From: Pempheris klunzingeri
Taxonomy: Eukaryota > Chordata > Actinopteri > Acropomatiformes > Pempheridae
DNA: 64,000 nt
Direction of reading: 5' to 3'
Assembly (NCBI RefSeq): GCF_042242105.1
Contig: NC_092019.1
Coordinates: 14,386,328-14,450,327, forward strand
A program made the translations under genes and the position numbers. Positions 34,401 to 47,759 of the stretch are shown one piece after another; the first letter of the stretch is position 1; each line of letters starts with the position of its first letter. The notes below the pieces were generated by a model. It saw only the letters and a list, made by a program, of their open reading frames with translations. It was not told the DNA's origin and ran no database searches.

Positions 34401-37400
34401 ACAATGAAGTGTGATCATACCAAACCCTTTTTTTAGTATAAGTCCCTCCAAGCTCTTCGACTCACGCTCTTGTGTAGGTACCCAGCTGCATCTCCTCTGG
34501 CTCCATCCGTCTCCATGCCTCTAACCCCAACCTCTCCACCGCTGCGCTCGGAAATGACAAGGCCGACCCCGAATCCCTGGACTCCACTTTTGACGTGGCC
34601 AAGCTGCAGGAGGACTTCTGCCGTGTTGCCACCAACTGTGAGTGAAATATTACATTAATTACCATTTCGATTTTTATTAAGGACATCTTAACAAATTCTA
34701 GATATTAAACATATTTGTATAAATTGAGAAAAACTCCACCAGTGTACATTTTTCATATGCCTGCTCTACTTCTGATAACTCTGTCTGCCTGCTGTCTTAT
34801 TTGCATGTAAGATAGGACTGGCATGGTGGTGTTGTTTGTAACAAATGGAAATGACAATGGTGGAGCCATGGCAGCTGTTAATTACTGATACACGGTTTGT
34901 CTCAGTTCTCATTAATTAGGATTCTGATGATGTGCCCTCTTAGTGTTTCCCGTAGCTGCTACTACGTGAGAAGTTTATATTTGCTGAACCACAGAGCTTG
35001 GAAAATAGAGGTCTTAATTAGTTTTCTGCCACTCCTCATTGACATTTACAGTGGGACAGTATTTAGTCAGCCACCAATTGTGCAAGTTCTCCCACTTAAA
35101 AAGATGAGGTCTGTAATTTTCATCATAGGTATACCTCAACTATGAGGTATACTATTTAAAGAATTTATTTGCAAATTATGGTAGAAAATAAGTATTTGGT
35201 CAATAACAAAAGTTCATCTCAGTATTTTGTTATATACCCTTTGTTGGCAATGACAGAGGTCAAACGTTTTCTGTAAGTCTTCACAAGGTTTTCACACACT
35301 GTTCCTGGTATTTTGGCCCATTCCAAGTTGAGTTTTTACCAAAAAACTTTTTTTTTTTTTACTATTTTGGTTTCATCTGACCATATGACATTCTCCCAGT
35401 CCTCTTCTGGATCATCCAAATGCTCTCTAGCAAACTTCAGACGGGCCTGGACATGTACTGGCTTAAGCAGGGGGACACGTCTGGCACTGCAGGATTTGAG
35501 TCCCTGGCGGCGTAGTGTGTTACTGATGGTAGCCTTTGTTACTTTGGTCCCAGCTCTCTGCAGGTCATTCACTAGGTCCCCCCCTGTGGTTCTGGGATTT
35601 TTGCTCACCGTTCTTGTGATCATTTTGACCCCACGGGGTGAGATCTTGCGTGGAGCCCCAGATTGAGGGAGATTATCAGTGGTCTTGTATGTCTTCCATT
35701 TTCTAATAATTGCTCCCATAGTTGATTTCTTCACACCAAGCTGCTTACCTATTGCAGATTCAGTCTTCCCAGCCTGGTGCAGGTCTACAGTTTTGTTTCT
35801 GGTGTCCTTTGACAGCTCTTTGGTCTTGGCCATAGTGGAGTTTGGAGTGTGACTGTTTGAGGTTGTGGACAGGTGTCTTTTATACTGATAACGAGTTCAA
35901 ACAGGTGCCATTAATACAGGTAATGAGTGGAGGACAGAGGAGCCTCTTAAAGAAGAAGTTACAGGTCTGTGAGAGCCAGAAATCTTGCTTGTTTGTAGGT
36001 GACCAAATACTTATTTTACTGAGGAATTTACCAATTAATTCATTAAAAATCCTACAATGTGATTTCCTGGATTCTTTCCCTCCATTCTGTCTCTCATAGT
36101 TGAAGTGTACCTATGATGAAAATTACAGGCCTCTCTCATCTTTTTAAGTGGGAGAACTTGCACAATTGGTGGCTGACTAAATACTTTTTTGCCCCACTGT
36201 ATATTCATATTTGCAATGCTTGACATGTTATATGAATTATGTTTTACGTAGTGGCATCACAATTTCAACTTTTTCTCTAAAATGGGTTTTATAGTTGTGC
36301 TAGGAAACAGCTGTTAATTCTGCTGTCATTTAAATCAGTAAAATTTATGCACATCGAAAATTATGAAGCTAAGGCTGTGCGATGGTTGTAATCTAATACA
36401 GTGATGCATTGATTTTACCAGCGCTTTCAATAATGCACTGTAGCTTCCCAAGAACTGATTATGAAGTGCGTGGTAAAATGAATGTCATAAAACAAAAATT
36501 GTGACTTGCTGAGCGATAGGAGATAATCAAAATTTCACACTTGTTCCACTTCATTTGAAGCGTAGTGTGATAACTTGTCTCTGGATCTAGTGTGAGCGGA
36601 TGTGGCATTGCTGTGAAATAAATACGAATTGGTTTGCCGGTAAAGCTCCCCTCTTTTTCTCTTGTTGCTGCAGTGCATGCGACCATGAAGTCAGCCCTGA
36701 GTTCACTGACATCTGAGAGAGAGAGATTAAAACAATGCGTGGACCACGAAACATGCCCCCCTACCTCACCACAGGTTGTTGGTTTGAAGAATGCACTGGC
36801 AACGGTACGTGAAATAACACACACTCACATACAGACACAATAATGTTATCAGCCAGTAGAAATAGGTTAGGCATTCCACTTTCTGTTAGACTGTTACACT
36901 GATGTCGTGTCCTCCCACACCACTTGTCAGGCGTGACACATCGAGCCTTTTAGAGGGATTACAGGCCGCTGGTGTGATGTCTGCCCACCTGAACAAAACC
37001 ATGTTCAACAGTCATGTTTCCTTTGGCTGCTGCCTCCCACCCAGACATTTTTTCTACCCTCCATCTTTTGGTTACACACGTTCGTTGTTATGCTGACTTT
37101 TTTTGTGGCATCCGAACTTCTGTGCGCTCTACGCCAACACATATCTTTGACTTTAAGCACCCTACCGGGTGTTAGCTTTTCTTCCTGATTACTCAGCTTC
37201 TACCTACTCTACCTCACATAGAGTCAGTAATGAGTGACTAATGTAGTTTGGACTCCTGTGGCTTCTTGTCGGTTATCTGCAGTGATAGCACATACAAATG
37301 CCTTTGTGACATAAATGGCGTGTTTACATCCTGATTTTGAGACCGTTTAACACACTTTGAGATGGAAATTAGGTCAGAGTTTATTCAGTTCAAGTCACTA

Positions 37401-40400
37401 TTGGTTGGGTGTGTTGGATATAAAAAAATGTTGATGCTGGTTATTTTTCCAGGCTTTAACCCAGAACTCTGAGCTGAGAGAGCGCCTGTGCAAGATTCAC
37501 GCTGAGTCCCACATCGTAGAGCCCACAATAATAAATCTCACTGCCCCTGTGCAGGTGGGTGTAGGAATTCAGTGACTCTGCTCCCTTTCCCCCACCATCA
37601 TGATGATTGTTATTATCTCCGCTTTTATTTTCATCCCACCCAGTCTAGAATTTACCACAGAATGAATGAGCTGTCCTTTCCTTCTCTTCCAGATTCAACA
37701 AATGTTGTTCTCCTCTCACCCCCTCACTCGACACTTAGTTTTATAACGATAATGACTGTAAAAAAGTGAACATCATTTTCTTCACTACACATTTTTTCTG
37801 GGAACACTGCCCCCTCAAATAAGATGTATTTCCACTGTCTGCTGTGATAAAGTGCATCCTCTCAGTCCTGTGATTGTGTGCACATGTCTCACTATTGCAC
37901 AGCTCAGAGGAAGACCTTTAAACTACCTGCCACATTCTAAAGGAAGCTCTTTGCTCGCCTAATCAGATTAGCTGACCGGAGAGTGTGAGCTGATCTATTT
38001 AATCGTTTCCCTGGTAATTTGCTTAACACATAGTTCAAAACTAATGCATCTCCTTTGAGATTATCTCCAGGCTAATTAACAGTAGATGATAGAGGGGCAT
38101 GCTCACTTCCATGTGTAGTTCTGTGGAAAATATTTCATATTTGAGTTGTTTTCAGAAGGATTATAAGAATATTGTAGCAGAATCCTTCCTTTACACATGT
38201 TCATTCTGATATACACGAGCCTGCTGCTGTGTATCAGAAAGAAAGAGACTCCACACATTATGCTGCATAATAGTAGCATCTGTGTTTTAAGGGTTATTCC
38301 CACCTCTTCAGTAACACATATTGTGACACCCCATAATATAGATGACTGTTTTTCAATATATTACACATGAAATTTCTATGTGTTGTGATGCTCTTCTTAT
38401 TCACACACTGTGATTTTTGTATTCTGAATTACCCTGTGATTGCCACCGCTCTTGGCTATGATGGTGTTGCCCTTTTCTTGTTCTTAATTATAGCTGTGAA
38501 CACTGTGTCTCCTAGAAACAGGATTCTGTCGATGAATCCCGTCCCCTCGTACACCAAGTGTCCAACGAGAGCAGAGCTTCAATCACAGAGTCTTTGTCTG
38601 AGTTCTTTGATGCACAGGAAGTTCTGCTGTCTGCTAGTTCCTCTGAAAATGAGGTAAATGTGAAAGCTAAACTGTTACCATTTGCAGCCATACTGATTTT
38701 CAGAATTAGCCAGTGGCATAAACTTTCAACACTGATGTTTAGGGCTGCATAATGGAATTATCTAGCATGGGAACCTGATGAATCGTGTTTTCTGTTGACA
38801 TTTGGAGTATTTTATATTGTTTACAACCAAAACTTTGATGCGTTCATTAGAAGAGCAGGATTATAAAAGACAGAGAAATTTAATTCAGACGGTTGGGTCC
38901 AAAACAAAATTACCACCAGAGGTTCTTAATTGATTTATTTCATCCATTCTGGTTGCAAAATGTGTTCAGCTTTTAAGCATATTGTGACAATTCAGTTCTG
39001 TTCTATTGAAAAGAGAAAAGCAGAATCCTAAAGTGTTAAAGCTACGTTATTATTGAGCGTGTCATAAATCAAGTCTGGCCTCTCCCCTTCCTTCAGTGTT
39101 CTTGCTGCACGCCTGATCAGACAGCAGCTGGAGCAGAAGCTATGTGAAAATGAAAGCTAATTACTTTAATCTAAAAATACAGCAACCTGAAGTGTAAATT
39201 TGTCACCAGGTCCTAAGAGACCATTCATCTCCAACGAATTAGATCTTCTGCTGATGTGACAGGATGTTGAAAGACACCTGCCCAGTCCCTTTGTGCAGGT
39301 GCTATTAAAAATATATCTGTCTTCTATTGGCTAAAGTTTGGTCTTTTTTAGGCATCAGAGGATGACTCATACATTAGTGACATTAGTGACAACATTTCCA
39401 TGGACAACTTCAGCAACGAGACAGAAAGTGAGAGACCAAACTCAGGTAAACTTTGGGACAAAGAGCTATGGGACACATACTGTGGGGAAAATGTAAATAC
39501 AGTAGTGGCCTCAGTGCAGTTTTATAGATTCAGTCACAAATGTCATCTTTGTACTAGTATTGCAATTACTTAATTTCCATTTTTGTGAGTTGCGTTCACC
39601 ACACAAAGAGCTGACCTCTTATACCATCTGTTCCCAGGCTCTGTGGAGGAGGGCACCGTCCTTTGGCAGCGTAGATCCTGCCTGCCTTCGCCCAGCCCCA
39701 ACAACAGCACCATCAGCCTGTGGAACATCCTCAGGAACAACATCGGCAAAGACTTGTCCAAAGTGGCGATGCCTGTGCAACTTAATGAGCCGCTCAATAC
39801 CCTGCAGAGACTATGTGAAGAGCTGGAGTACAGTGAGCTGCTTGACAGGGCTGCTAACACACAGGACCCTTGTGAACGCATGGTGAGATGGCAAATTCAC
39901 TGTTTCAGTGTGTGGGCAGAGTCTTTTTTTGCTCAGATCACATGTTCACTTTCAGCACTTAATGGGGCTCTCCCGACAGGAGCAGTTGCCACTGGTGAAG
40001 CTCGTCTGGTAGTCTCTCAAAAGTTTTTTAGATTTGTTAAAACAGAAACCAGTAATTGGATTTTTTTTGCCACTAGAAATGAAGGAAACCTCTTCATCAC
40101 ATTGAGAAAGAGCCAAGTTTAGATTAGAGAGTTAAAAATAGTGGCTTACTTTAGTTCAACACTTTGAGAAATAAGCTTTTTCACTTTGTGGCCAAGAGTT
40201 AGATGAGAAGACTGATGCCATATCTACCAGGAGACAGTTAGCTTGGTTTAGCATAGAGACTGGAAACAAAGCAGCTATTTTTCTCTGAGCTTTTTCTCTT
40301 TCTCTAGAGCTGACATGTAGGTTGACATGTTTTCATGTAACTTTTGCAAGGAAATGGAATGAGTGTGTGTCCCAAAACTATCAAATTATGGTTTAACTGT

Positions 40401-43400
40401 GATGCCGGAAGCCAGTAAAGTGTACAAAAAGACTTGTATAATATTTATTACAAGCATAGCCTGACAGTTACAGCCGGATGAGGTAAATTTATGTGACTAA
40501 TAAGCATGATTCTAGGAGCCAGAATTTACACGTTACTTATTGCTGGCTGTTATTCCTCTGGACTCTGCCTGCTGGCAGAGGTATTGTCCAGTGCTAGAGC
40601 TTGTGCCAGCTCTGCTTATTACTCTCCATGTGGGAGAAACCCCAATCTCCATCTTTAGATTTCCAGCAGGAAGATGGCAGGATCCTGCCTCTTTCACTGT
40701 CTTTTTAGTCTTTTGTGTATTCGTCTTTGGAGCGATAGAGTTTGGCGGTTAAAGTTTGTTCCTTTTTGTGTGGGAGGTGTAGAGATAAAGCCTGTGGAGT
40801 CGCCTATAAATGATAGATTAAAAGCAGCTGAAGTTGGTGTCAGCCCCAATCTGTGGTCTCCCGTTATGATGGACAAGTAATTATCAGTGCTCTCTTGACT
40901 TAACGCAGCTAGTGGAGGAGTATTCAGCCAGTTTCTCAGCTCATTACAGTAAAATGGAGAGGGAATTAGAACTGCAGACAATCAGAATGGGATTTGACAC
41001 ACACTATAAACCAATGATATATGACACATTAAACCAATGATAAAGATCAGATAGTCTGAAGGTCTGAAGGTTTTCACAAGATGAATGTATCACAGTTTTT
41101 TGCTCCAAATCAGTTAAGGTGACTCAGTCTGTAATGAAAATGTACTGGTTTATCTTTGTGCAGGTGTACATGGCTACGTTCGTTGTATCAGGGTACGCAT
41201 CCAGCTACTATAGGACTGGGGGAAAGCCTTTCAACCCTGTCCTGGGAGAGACGTACGAATGTGACCGGCCAGATAAAGGCTTACGATTTGTTGCAGAGCA
41301 GGTATGCGTGAATCTCAGTTTCTGTGCTATCAACAATTTCACAATCACAGTATTCTAATAATAATGCTATGAAAGCCTTCATTGAATCAGTTGACTAACT
41401 CAGACGTTTACATGATCAGGTCAGTCATCACCCACCTGTCTCAGCTTGCCATGCAGAGTCTAAAAACTTCATCTTCTGGCAAGGTAGTGGAATATAGAAA
41501 ATGTTCAGTGTTTGTAAAGATGTCAATAGTGGCTGATTGTCCAAGATGAATGTTTTCCTGAATTATTTTGTAGATGTGAGGTGTAAGAACAAGTTCTGGG
41601 GGAAGTCGATGGAGATTGTTCCTGTTGGTACCACTCATGTAACTCTGCCACGGTGAGTCTCTACTCACGTTTTATAGAACAGGACAGACAAACATATATG
41701 AATGTTGCTTTTAATTCCGTTTGTGTAGATTTGGAGACCACTACGAGTGGAACAAGGTGACGTCCTGCATCCACAACATTCTCAGTGGACAGCGCTGGAT
41801 TGAGCACTATGGGGAGATCTCCATCAGAAACTCCAGCAGTGATATTTGTCAGTGCAAGATCACTTTTGTTAAGGTGAGACAAACGTGCAAAGAAAATGCG
41901 TGAAAAAGCTGTGTTCTGGGTTGCAGCCATCTTGATAACGCTCACTACCACCGCTAACATTTTCTAATGCCTCAATCACTCTTTGAGGACCCAGGGCCTC
42001 TCATTATAAATAAATAAAACAGTATTATTGATTTTGTTAATGTGACGTTTAAGTCTGAATTATGCTTCTCTTCAAGGTCCTGCAAGGCATGAGGTGTTTA
42101 TTTGTGAAGGCCTTTTCAAACACAAAGGCTGTTCAAAGTGTAGTTGCATTAAATGTCTCATTTATGGTTCAGTGTATGATTTGACCTTTGACTGTACTAG
42201 TGTTTTCACAACTACAGATGGATTTACAATCTACTGTCAAGGATTCATTATATATCCAAAGTAATAATGTTTATGTTCACTTTCGGTCAGCGAGCAACAG
42301 TTGGGGTGAAGTTAAAGCTGCAGTAGATGATTTTAATTTCATTACACTTTTGATTGAAACAGCTAATGTTGACACTGGTGCATGTCACTGGTACTTCTGT
42401 AGCAAAAGCAACAACTGTAAACCACAGAGTAACCACAAGTTGTACAGAGTCGCTGTGAATAGCTAGCTACATGCTAGCTAACCCTGATTGGTTGTTTGAT
42501 TCAGACCAGGTCTAGTTTTTTAAAAACTGAATACAAAGGAACGAGCGCTCACAGATGCATATTTTCAAAATTTCAATTAAAGGAAATTCCCTACTGCAGC
42601 TTTAAAATTAGGATTTAAAAAATAACCAGTCTTATCATCAGTGAAATGCAGAATATTGATTAATTAATTTTTTTACTAATCTATCAACAAACACGCTGGC
42701 TCTGGAAACATGGCAGCCCAAATAGACCAATAAGAGTAACATTTCTGAAAAATCACCACTGTGAGATCCACTACATAGCTACAAAACTGATGTCAAACAT
42801 GCATACCACCTCCAGTGAAATTTATCCAATAATGTAAATTATAGTGATTCACAAGCCACAGTATATTCTTCATACTGTGGCACTCTCTTATTTTGCTGTC
42901 TCTCATTCGCTATATGTTTGTGTTGGTAGATATCCCTCTGTGAACCCCAGGGGGTTTGATCAAAATAACCTCCAAGCAGTAAAAAGGCATTTTTTCATAC
43001 ATTCATATAGTTAACACTGTAGTCTTCACTCATTAGCCCCTAAACCATCCAAACAGATCGCGCTCCTCCCCTGAACAGTAAGAACCCCTCAATGTTTTCG
43101 ATGTTTGATGTATGGAAGCCTTTACTGAGAGGCGAAGGTTAATTGCTTTAGCGTGCGCCCATTTGAAAGACCTCCTGGAGCTGTGCAGGATATCAAGTCA
43201 AGACATGTCAGAAGTCATTAAACATCCCCATGTCTCATTAAACACACCAACCCAGCAACACACACAGATGAGGATGATTTACACAACAGCAACATCTGCT
43301 GACAGCAAGAGGATATTATCATGATCTGTGTATTGTCTTATATTTAAGACAAGGAGTTACCGATTGTTCTCCTCCAACTGTCTCTTCTTTTTGCAGGCGA

Positions 43401-44628
43401 AATACTGGAATTCAAGTGTGAATGAGGTGGAGGGAACTATCACAGATAATAAAGGGAAGGTCATCCACAGGCTCTTCGGCAAATGGAACGAAGGAGTTTT
43501 CTGTGGAGACCCGCCCTCAGCCACATGCATCTGGAGAGCAAGTATGACAGGTTTATTTCATAAAAATGCAATGAAAGTCTTTTACAACGCTATGACAGTA
43601 TTTGATGCAGGGGGTGGTATTTGTGTGCAATGTAGGTGCGATGCCAGTAGACCATGAGCAGTACTACGGTTTCACTAAGTTTGCTATTGAACTGAACGAG
43701 CTGGACCCTTCCCTCAAATTGCTGCTACCACCCACTGACACCAGACTACGTGTGGACCAAAGGTAAGACAACATAAGTGAAACAAACATCAGCGTATCAA
43801 CGTGCACTGAAGTGATGAGGTTATTGATGCCTTTCAATAACCCGATTCCTCAAACATCCTGTAAAAGATGTAGACAAACCTGGTTAAAACTGTTTTTAAC
43901 CAGTTTTCTGGTGCTGTTATTTTTACTAGAAAATGATCACAGATGTGATATGTTGAATATCTGAGCAACACACTTTTTATAATCTGTCATCATCAGTAAG
44001 TAACTGAAGAGGCTTCCAGATTAATCAAACTAATTTTAGCTCAAGGTTAAAACATTTTAAAGTCGGTAAACGTCGCCATCAAAGTAAAAAAAATGACGCT
44101 GTTTCTAATCTTTCAATATTCTGACGTATTTGTTTTCCTATTTATCTGTAATTAAATTATGTTTCTGTAATGATGCAAAACCAAGCAACATAAGTGAAGA
44201 TTAAGTTTGCATGTATTGAAGATTAATGTTTCATCTTGTCTGCATAATGAATGTGTGTGTGTCTCGCTGTCAGACTGCTGGAGGAGGGGAACTTGGAGGC
44301 TGCAGAGGAGCAGAAACAGAGGATTGAGCAGCTGCAGAGAGAGAGGCGGAGACTCCTGGAGGAGACGAACATGACACATCAGCCTAAATTCTTCAGGTAA
44401 CCTCAAAAATACAGAAAGAATATCGAGAAAGTCGTTTATGGTGAAGTGAGCATGTCACACTTTCAATTCCAACTCACTCAGTTAGCTTTCACACTGTTCA
44501 TCGCTGTCTGGCTTTTCTACTGCCTCCACAGGAAGTCAAAGAATGATACCTGGGTGAGCAACAACACTTACTGGGAGCTGAGGAAGGACCCTGACTTCAC
44601 CCACATAGAGTTTCCTAAGTTGTGGTGA
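28494..44628 (+). CDS. osbpl3: Oxysterol-binding protein-related protein 3 (ORP3)
   Basis: ORP3 moves lipids at ER-plasma-membrane contacts and binds VAP proteins. Twenty-two coding exons: 28494-28589, 30935-31051, 31737-31790, 32167-32280, 32525-32689, 32829-32946, 33891-33994, 34296-34388, 34478-34637, 36674-36804, 37453-37554, 38516-38653, 39352-39445, 39638-39882, 41164-41301, 41420-41483, 41574-41652, 41729-41873, 43397-43541, 43636-43762, 44274-44396, 44532-44628. The frame closes exactly at 882 residues (human about 887). A PH domain spans roughly 55-147 ([17 protein letters not shown]). A canonical FFAT motif EFFDAQE sits at 447-453, preceded by Ser-rich sequence. The lipid-binding ORD runs from about 505 and carries the family signature EQVSHHPP at 622-629. 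The C-terminal stretch is rich in charged residues ([12 protein letters not shown]). The start [13 protein letters not shown] aligns with the human N-terminus. Its neighbours favour osbpl3 over the close paralogues osbpl6 and osbpl7. One intron hosts a Tc1 element. Confidence 0.96.
33449..33654 (+). repeat. Intronic repeat copy A (paired with 34779-35047)
   Basis: It shares with 34779-35047 the ordered blocks CTGTCTGCCTGCTGTCTT, GGACTGGCATG, TGGTGTTGTT, CTGATGATGTGCCCT and CTCCTCATT or CATTCCTCATT. The two copies sit about 1.3 kb apart, in the introns on either side of several osbpl3 exons and in the same orientation. It is either an old local duplication or two copies of one dispersed element. 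Confidence 0.65.
34779..35047 (+). repeat. Intronic repeat copy B, interrupted by a Tc1 element
   Basis: This is the partner of copy A at 33449-33654, diverged and with an internal insertion relative to it. Its similarity to copy A stops where the Tc1-type element begins (TA at 35047-35048), which suggests the transposon landed inside this repeat. Confidence 0.6.
35049..36199 (-). mobile_element. Tc1/mariner element, internally deleted, with terminal inverted repeats
   Basis: The left end (CAGTGGGACAGTATTTAGTC) and the right end (reverse complement CAGTGGGGCAAAAAAGTAT) are terminal inverted repeats. Both continue into matching inner sequence (GGTGGCTGACTAAATA, AGTGGGAGAACTTGCACAAT). The left end lacks about 7 bases present in the right end. 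TA flanks at 35047-35048 and 36200-36201 fit the Tc1 target duplication. The 1151-base length is below the about 1.3-1.6 kb of intact relatives, and the transposase is broken. It lies in the osbpl3 intron between exons 34478-34637 and 36674-36804, antisense to the gene. The element is certainly defective as read. Confidence 0.93.
35336..35833 (-). pseudogene. Tc1-type transposase, N-terminal half only
   Basis: An open frame of 165 residues starts [14 protein letters not shown] and shows the paired helix-turn-helix DNA-binding region. It runs to the first catalytic Asp in the WSDETK motif, then ends after a lysine-rich slippage-like tract (poly-A in sense) at about 35350. Relatives are about 340 residues, so the second catalytic Asp and the final Asp/Glu of the DDE triad are missing. 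Downstream DNA still carries recognisable but out-of-frame C-terminal sequence, with most of the second half deleted. Confidence 0.92.
40147..40300 (+). repeat. Second copy of the 22.8-kb fold-back repeat family
   Basis: The blocks TTTGAGAAATAAGCTTTTT, AAGAGTTAGATGAGAAGACTG, GACAGTTAGCTTGGTTTAGC and AGAGACTGGAAACA correspond to the left arm of the element at 22785-23165. The right arm is not clearly preserved. It lies in the osbpl3 intron after exon 39638-39882. Confidence 0.6.
42312..42605. mobile_element. TTAA-flanked MITE with terminal inverted repeats
   Basis: Both ends carry the same 15-base inverted sequence (TTAAAGCTGCAGTAG at the left, its complement at the right), enclosing 294 bases with no coding capacity. 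If TTAA is the target duplication, the inverted repeat is AGCTGCAGTAG, which would suit a piggyBac-like or Kolobok-like origin. It lies in the osbpl3 intron between exons 41729-41873 and 43397-43541. Confidence 0.75.
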
Positions 44629-45430
44629 CCCCTGAACTGCACATCACACACATTTTGACCTGCACAGTCTCTACTGTGATCCAGGCTGGTTCTGGTGATG
44701 TCTGTATTCCAGTCTTACCATCCGCATTCAGTGCTGGTCTTCTTTTTTGCAGTTCATCAAAGTTATTGCCTTAATAGCAAGTGCTTATATAAGTTGTGTA
44801 AACATGTTTATGCAAAGATATTATGAGAATGTTGATACATTTTGGCAAATTTTTGCCATGATTTCACCTGATATGTTACACTATATCACTCAAACTGAAA
44901 AAGGAAAACTACTTGGTATAAAGGATGACAGATCCGTATCATATCCAGTCTACACTAGCTTCTCAACAACTGGTCACTTTAGCTGTCGTCTTATCATGGA
45001 CATTCTCTACCTCTGAGATAAACTAGCCTTGATATGCCATTGATTAAATGTACACGTGATATTTATTCTGCACCTGCCTGATGCCTTACTCGTTGTTTAA
45101 TTTATTTTTGTTGCATCATGAGATGTTTTAAAAAAAAACACGTGTTTTGTAAGGAATTCTTCAGAACAAATGAGAATTGTTCAAATGATCTTTAAATCCT
45201 TACTCAGCTTTCTTTTTTCGGTCTCATAACAGTAATTACAGCTTTTTGCTATGACTGTGTGAATGATTGTGTGTAACCATGAGCAGCAGTAGCATCTATC
45301 AAATCCAGCCATTTTTCTCTCTGTCCATTGCACCGTTGTCTACCTGGACCCTGGGCTTTGGGACCAAAAGTGTCCAAAACTAAAAATGCTCCATGAGCTC
45401 AAATAAAATCTCTGATGCTTTCTTTTTGTG
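44629..45430 (+). other. osbpl3 3' UTR with polyadenylation signal
   Basis: The stop codon TGA ends at 44628. A canonical AATAAA lies at 45402-45407, followed by a T/G-rich stretch (TTTTTGTGGAGTCTTTTGTG) typical of a downstream cleavage element. This gives a 3' UTR of about 0.8 kb. The cleavage site is inferred. Confidence 0.75.
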
Positions 45431-47759
45431 GAGTCTTTTGTGACTGTTATTTGAAAACATTGAAAGAAACAGCTATCATCATAATTTCCATTTATCTTAG
45501 ATGCTGACTTGTCATACAGACAACTCTGTGTATCAGCAAGAAAAGAGAAAGTGTCTGAATCATCAGTTTTAAACTGTCCACAGAAGGGGAAATCCATTTT
45601 GTGCTGTCAGAGCATTCTTCCTCTCATTGCCATCGTGTCATGTGCAACAGGAATACCCCAAGAAAGTCAAGTTATGTCTGGTATCTTTGGAGGCCATTAA
45701 GTTTCAAGCGTTAGCATATTGAAAGCCATTGCCAATGCTTTGCATGTTACACAACTACACTCATTAATTAACTGATGTAACAACTGTCAAAGTTGAGTCT
45801 ATAAATAGCATTATAGATCCACCACTGTGTTTACTTTGGGACAAGGCTGAAACATAACTCAATAAGTTATGTCATTCTCTGCAGGTTTTGGGCTTCTCCC
45901 ACCATGGTCATGTCATGGCTGGCCTCAGACAGTGTTTTCCAAGCATGAAACTTGACTTGACCTACCTCCTACTGCAGCTCACATTGTACAGTTTTTATTG
46001 AGGCTGTGTCACGCAGATGGCGAGTGAACTATTTACTGCCTCGAGTCTCTTTGAGGCACATTGATTAAATGCTGGCACACAGCTTTGTGATTTAGCCACG
46101 TCACTGTGGGGTAATTGACATAGTTGTGTTCTGACTGCTTGTCCTTACGACTGTACTTTTTGCTATAAATTAACCAAAGTCTTACCATGGATCACCAAAA
46201 AGTAACGGTTATCACATAAGTCAGAAATATAACTGAGCACCGTTGATCAATAAATTCTAATAAACTATGTAACATTGATGAAACAATGCTAAAAGAATAA
46301 GTTAGCACTATTAGCCCCTATAGTCTGAAATGTTGATTATATCCCACAGTATATAAGTGTTATAAGTGATTTTTCCACCCCCAGAGCGTTCACCAGTTAT
46401 GAGGTAGGAAATGTAAGATTTGTCTCAAGGGAAGGAATAAATACGGGGTCATTCAAATCAAATTAATCTGTACAGAGCTAATTACTGACTTAGAGCGAAG
46501 TAGTGCTGACTGTTTTTGATCTAAATCAGAGAAAATGTGTTCACAATGCGAAATGTAAAGTGAAGCTGGTAAATGGTCTATTTCTGGTTAATGTAAACCA
46601 ACAAATAACCATCAATGGTGCAAAGACAGTACAAAGAAAGCAGTGAACAAGACGAGTGCTGCTGAGGATCATCTGAGTGAAGTCTTTGTCCACCATGATT
46701 TTCTTTCCTACATTATTTAAATCAGGGGTCGGTAATATAGTGTCTGATTGAAAAAACAAAAAGAAATCATCATGAACTGACCCTTTTCTCAGTTGGCAGC
46801 AGACATACTAGACACTTTAGATTTTAGTGCTTCATCTATTTTTTTAAATGAATATTTTTATGTACAAAATTCAGGATTTTTGTTCAGCAACTTCCATTTC
46901 ATTGGAGGCAGTGACTCTAAATTATTACTACACAGACCACATGGGACACACTTCTTCTTTTATAGCTTCTTGTATTTTTAGAAATATTTTTATGGTAGAT
47001 TCGTTATTTCTTTCAATAGCTTCCATGTCATAACCCTAACCCTAACAAACAAATAGATAAATAATCCATAAGCAATAAAAATTATTGTGCCGCATGTAAT
47101 CAGTTTGAAATAAACGTAATGTAAATGTATCATTAGTAGTATTAGTGGTATAGTAGCTGTTGTGTTATGGACATGGTAGCACCATTACTAACTGATTTTC
47201 CCTCACTTAATGTGCAATAATAATTTCCCACATTTATTTATTTTTATTTTCCCCCTGTGTACGTTGTCCCCATTTTTATACTTCACCTTATTTAAATTGT
47301 GCATACTTTTTTTATGAGTATATCTCTGCCCACCGGTTATAATTATTTATCATTTTATTGAAGTTCTATTTCTGCTGTTCTTTTACTTCTGCTTTGTGCT
47401 GTCACACTGAATTTCCTAATAAAGGAACATCTTGTTCATACATTTTGTGGGCATGCACCATTACTACACCGGCGTACGCCTGCGGTGCACAGAAAAGGCG
47501 GAGTTATTAGTTATCAAGCAGACGACATGGCCCCACACAAACACGAACGAGTCGAGGTAGATTGATGAGACTGAAAAGTAATGATTGCTATTCAGGCATA
47601 CTAAAAATCACATCGTAAACATCTCTGTCCACGCCAGCAATCATTAGTCAACCAGGGAGCCACCCTGGATTTTACATTGTTGTTTTGTCAGCTAAACATT
47701 AGTTTGCTGACATATCTGACTCCACTCAAAGTTAACCTCGCTGCTTTCCCACTTTTTCC
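45431..47759. other. Intergenic region between osbpl3 and gsdme
   Basis: AT-rich sequence without a supported gene. The only notable motif is two telomere-like CCCTAA units at about 47034-47046, too short to mean anything. Short open frames show no homology that I recognise. Confidence 0.6.

Noticed and set aside
35336-35833. A working Tc1 transposase
   Set aside because: Only the N-terminal half and the first catalytic Asp are present; the rest is deleted or out of frame.
47032-47046. Telomere-like CCCTAA units
   Set aside because: Only two units; too short to be an interstitial telomere array.
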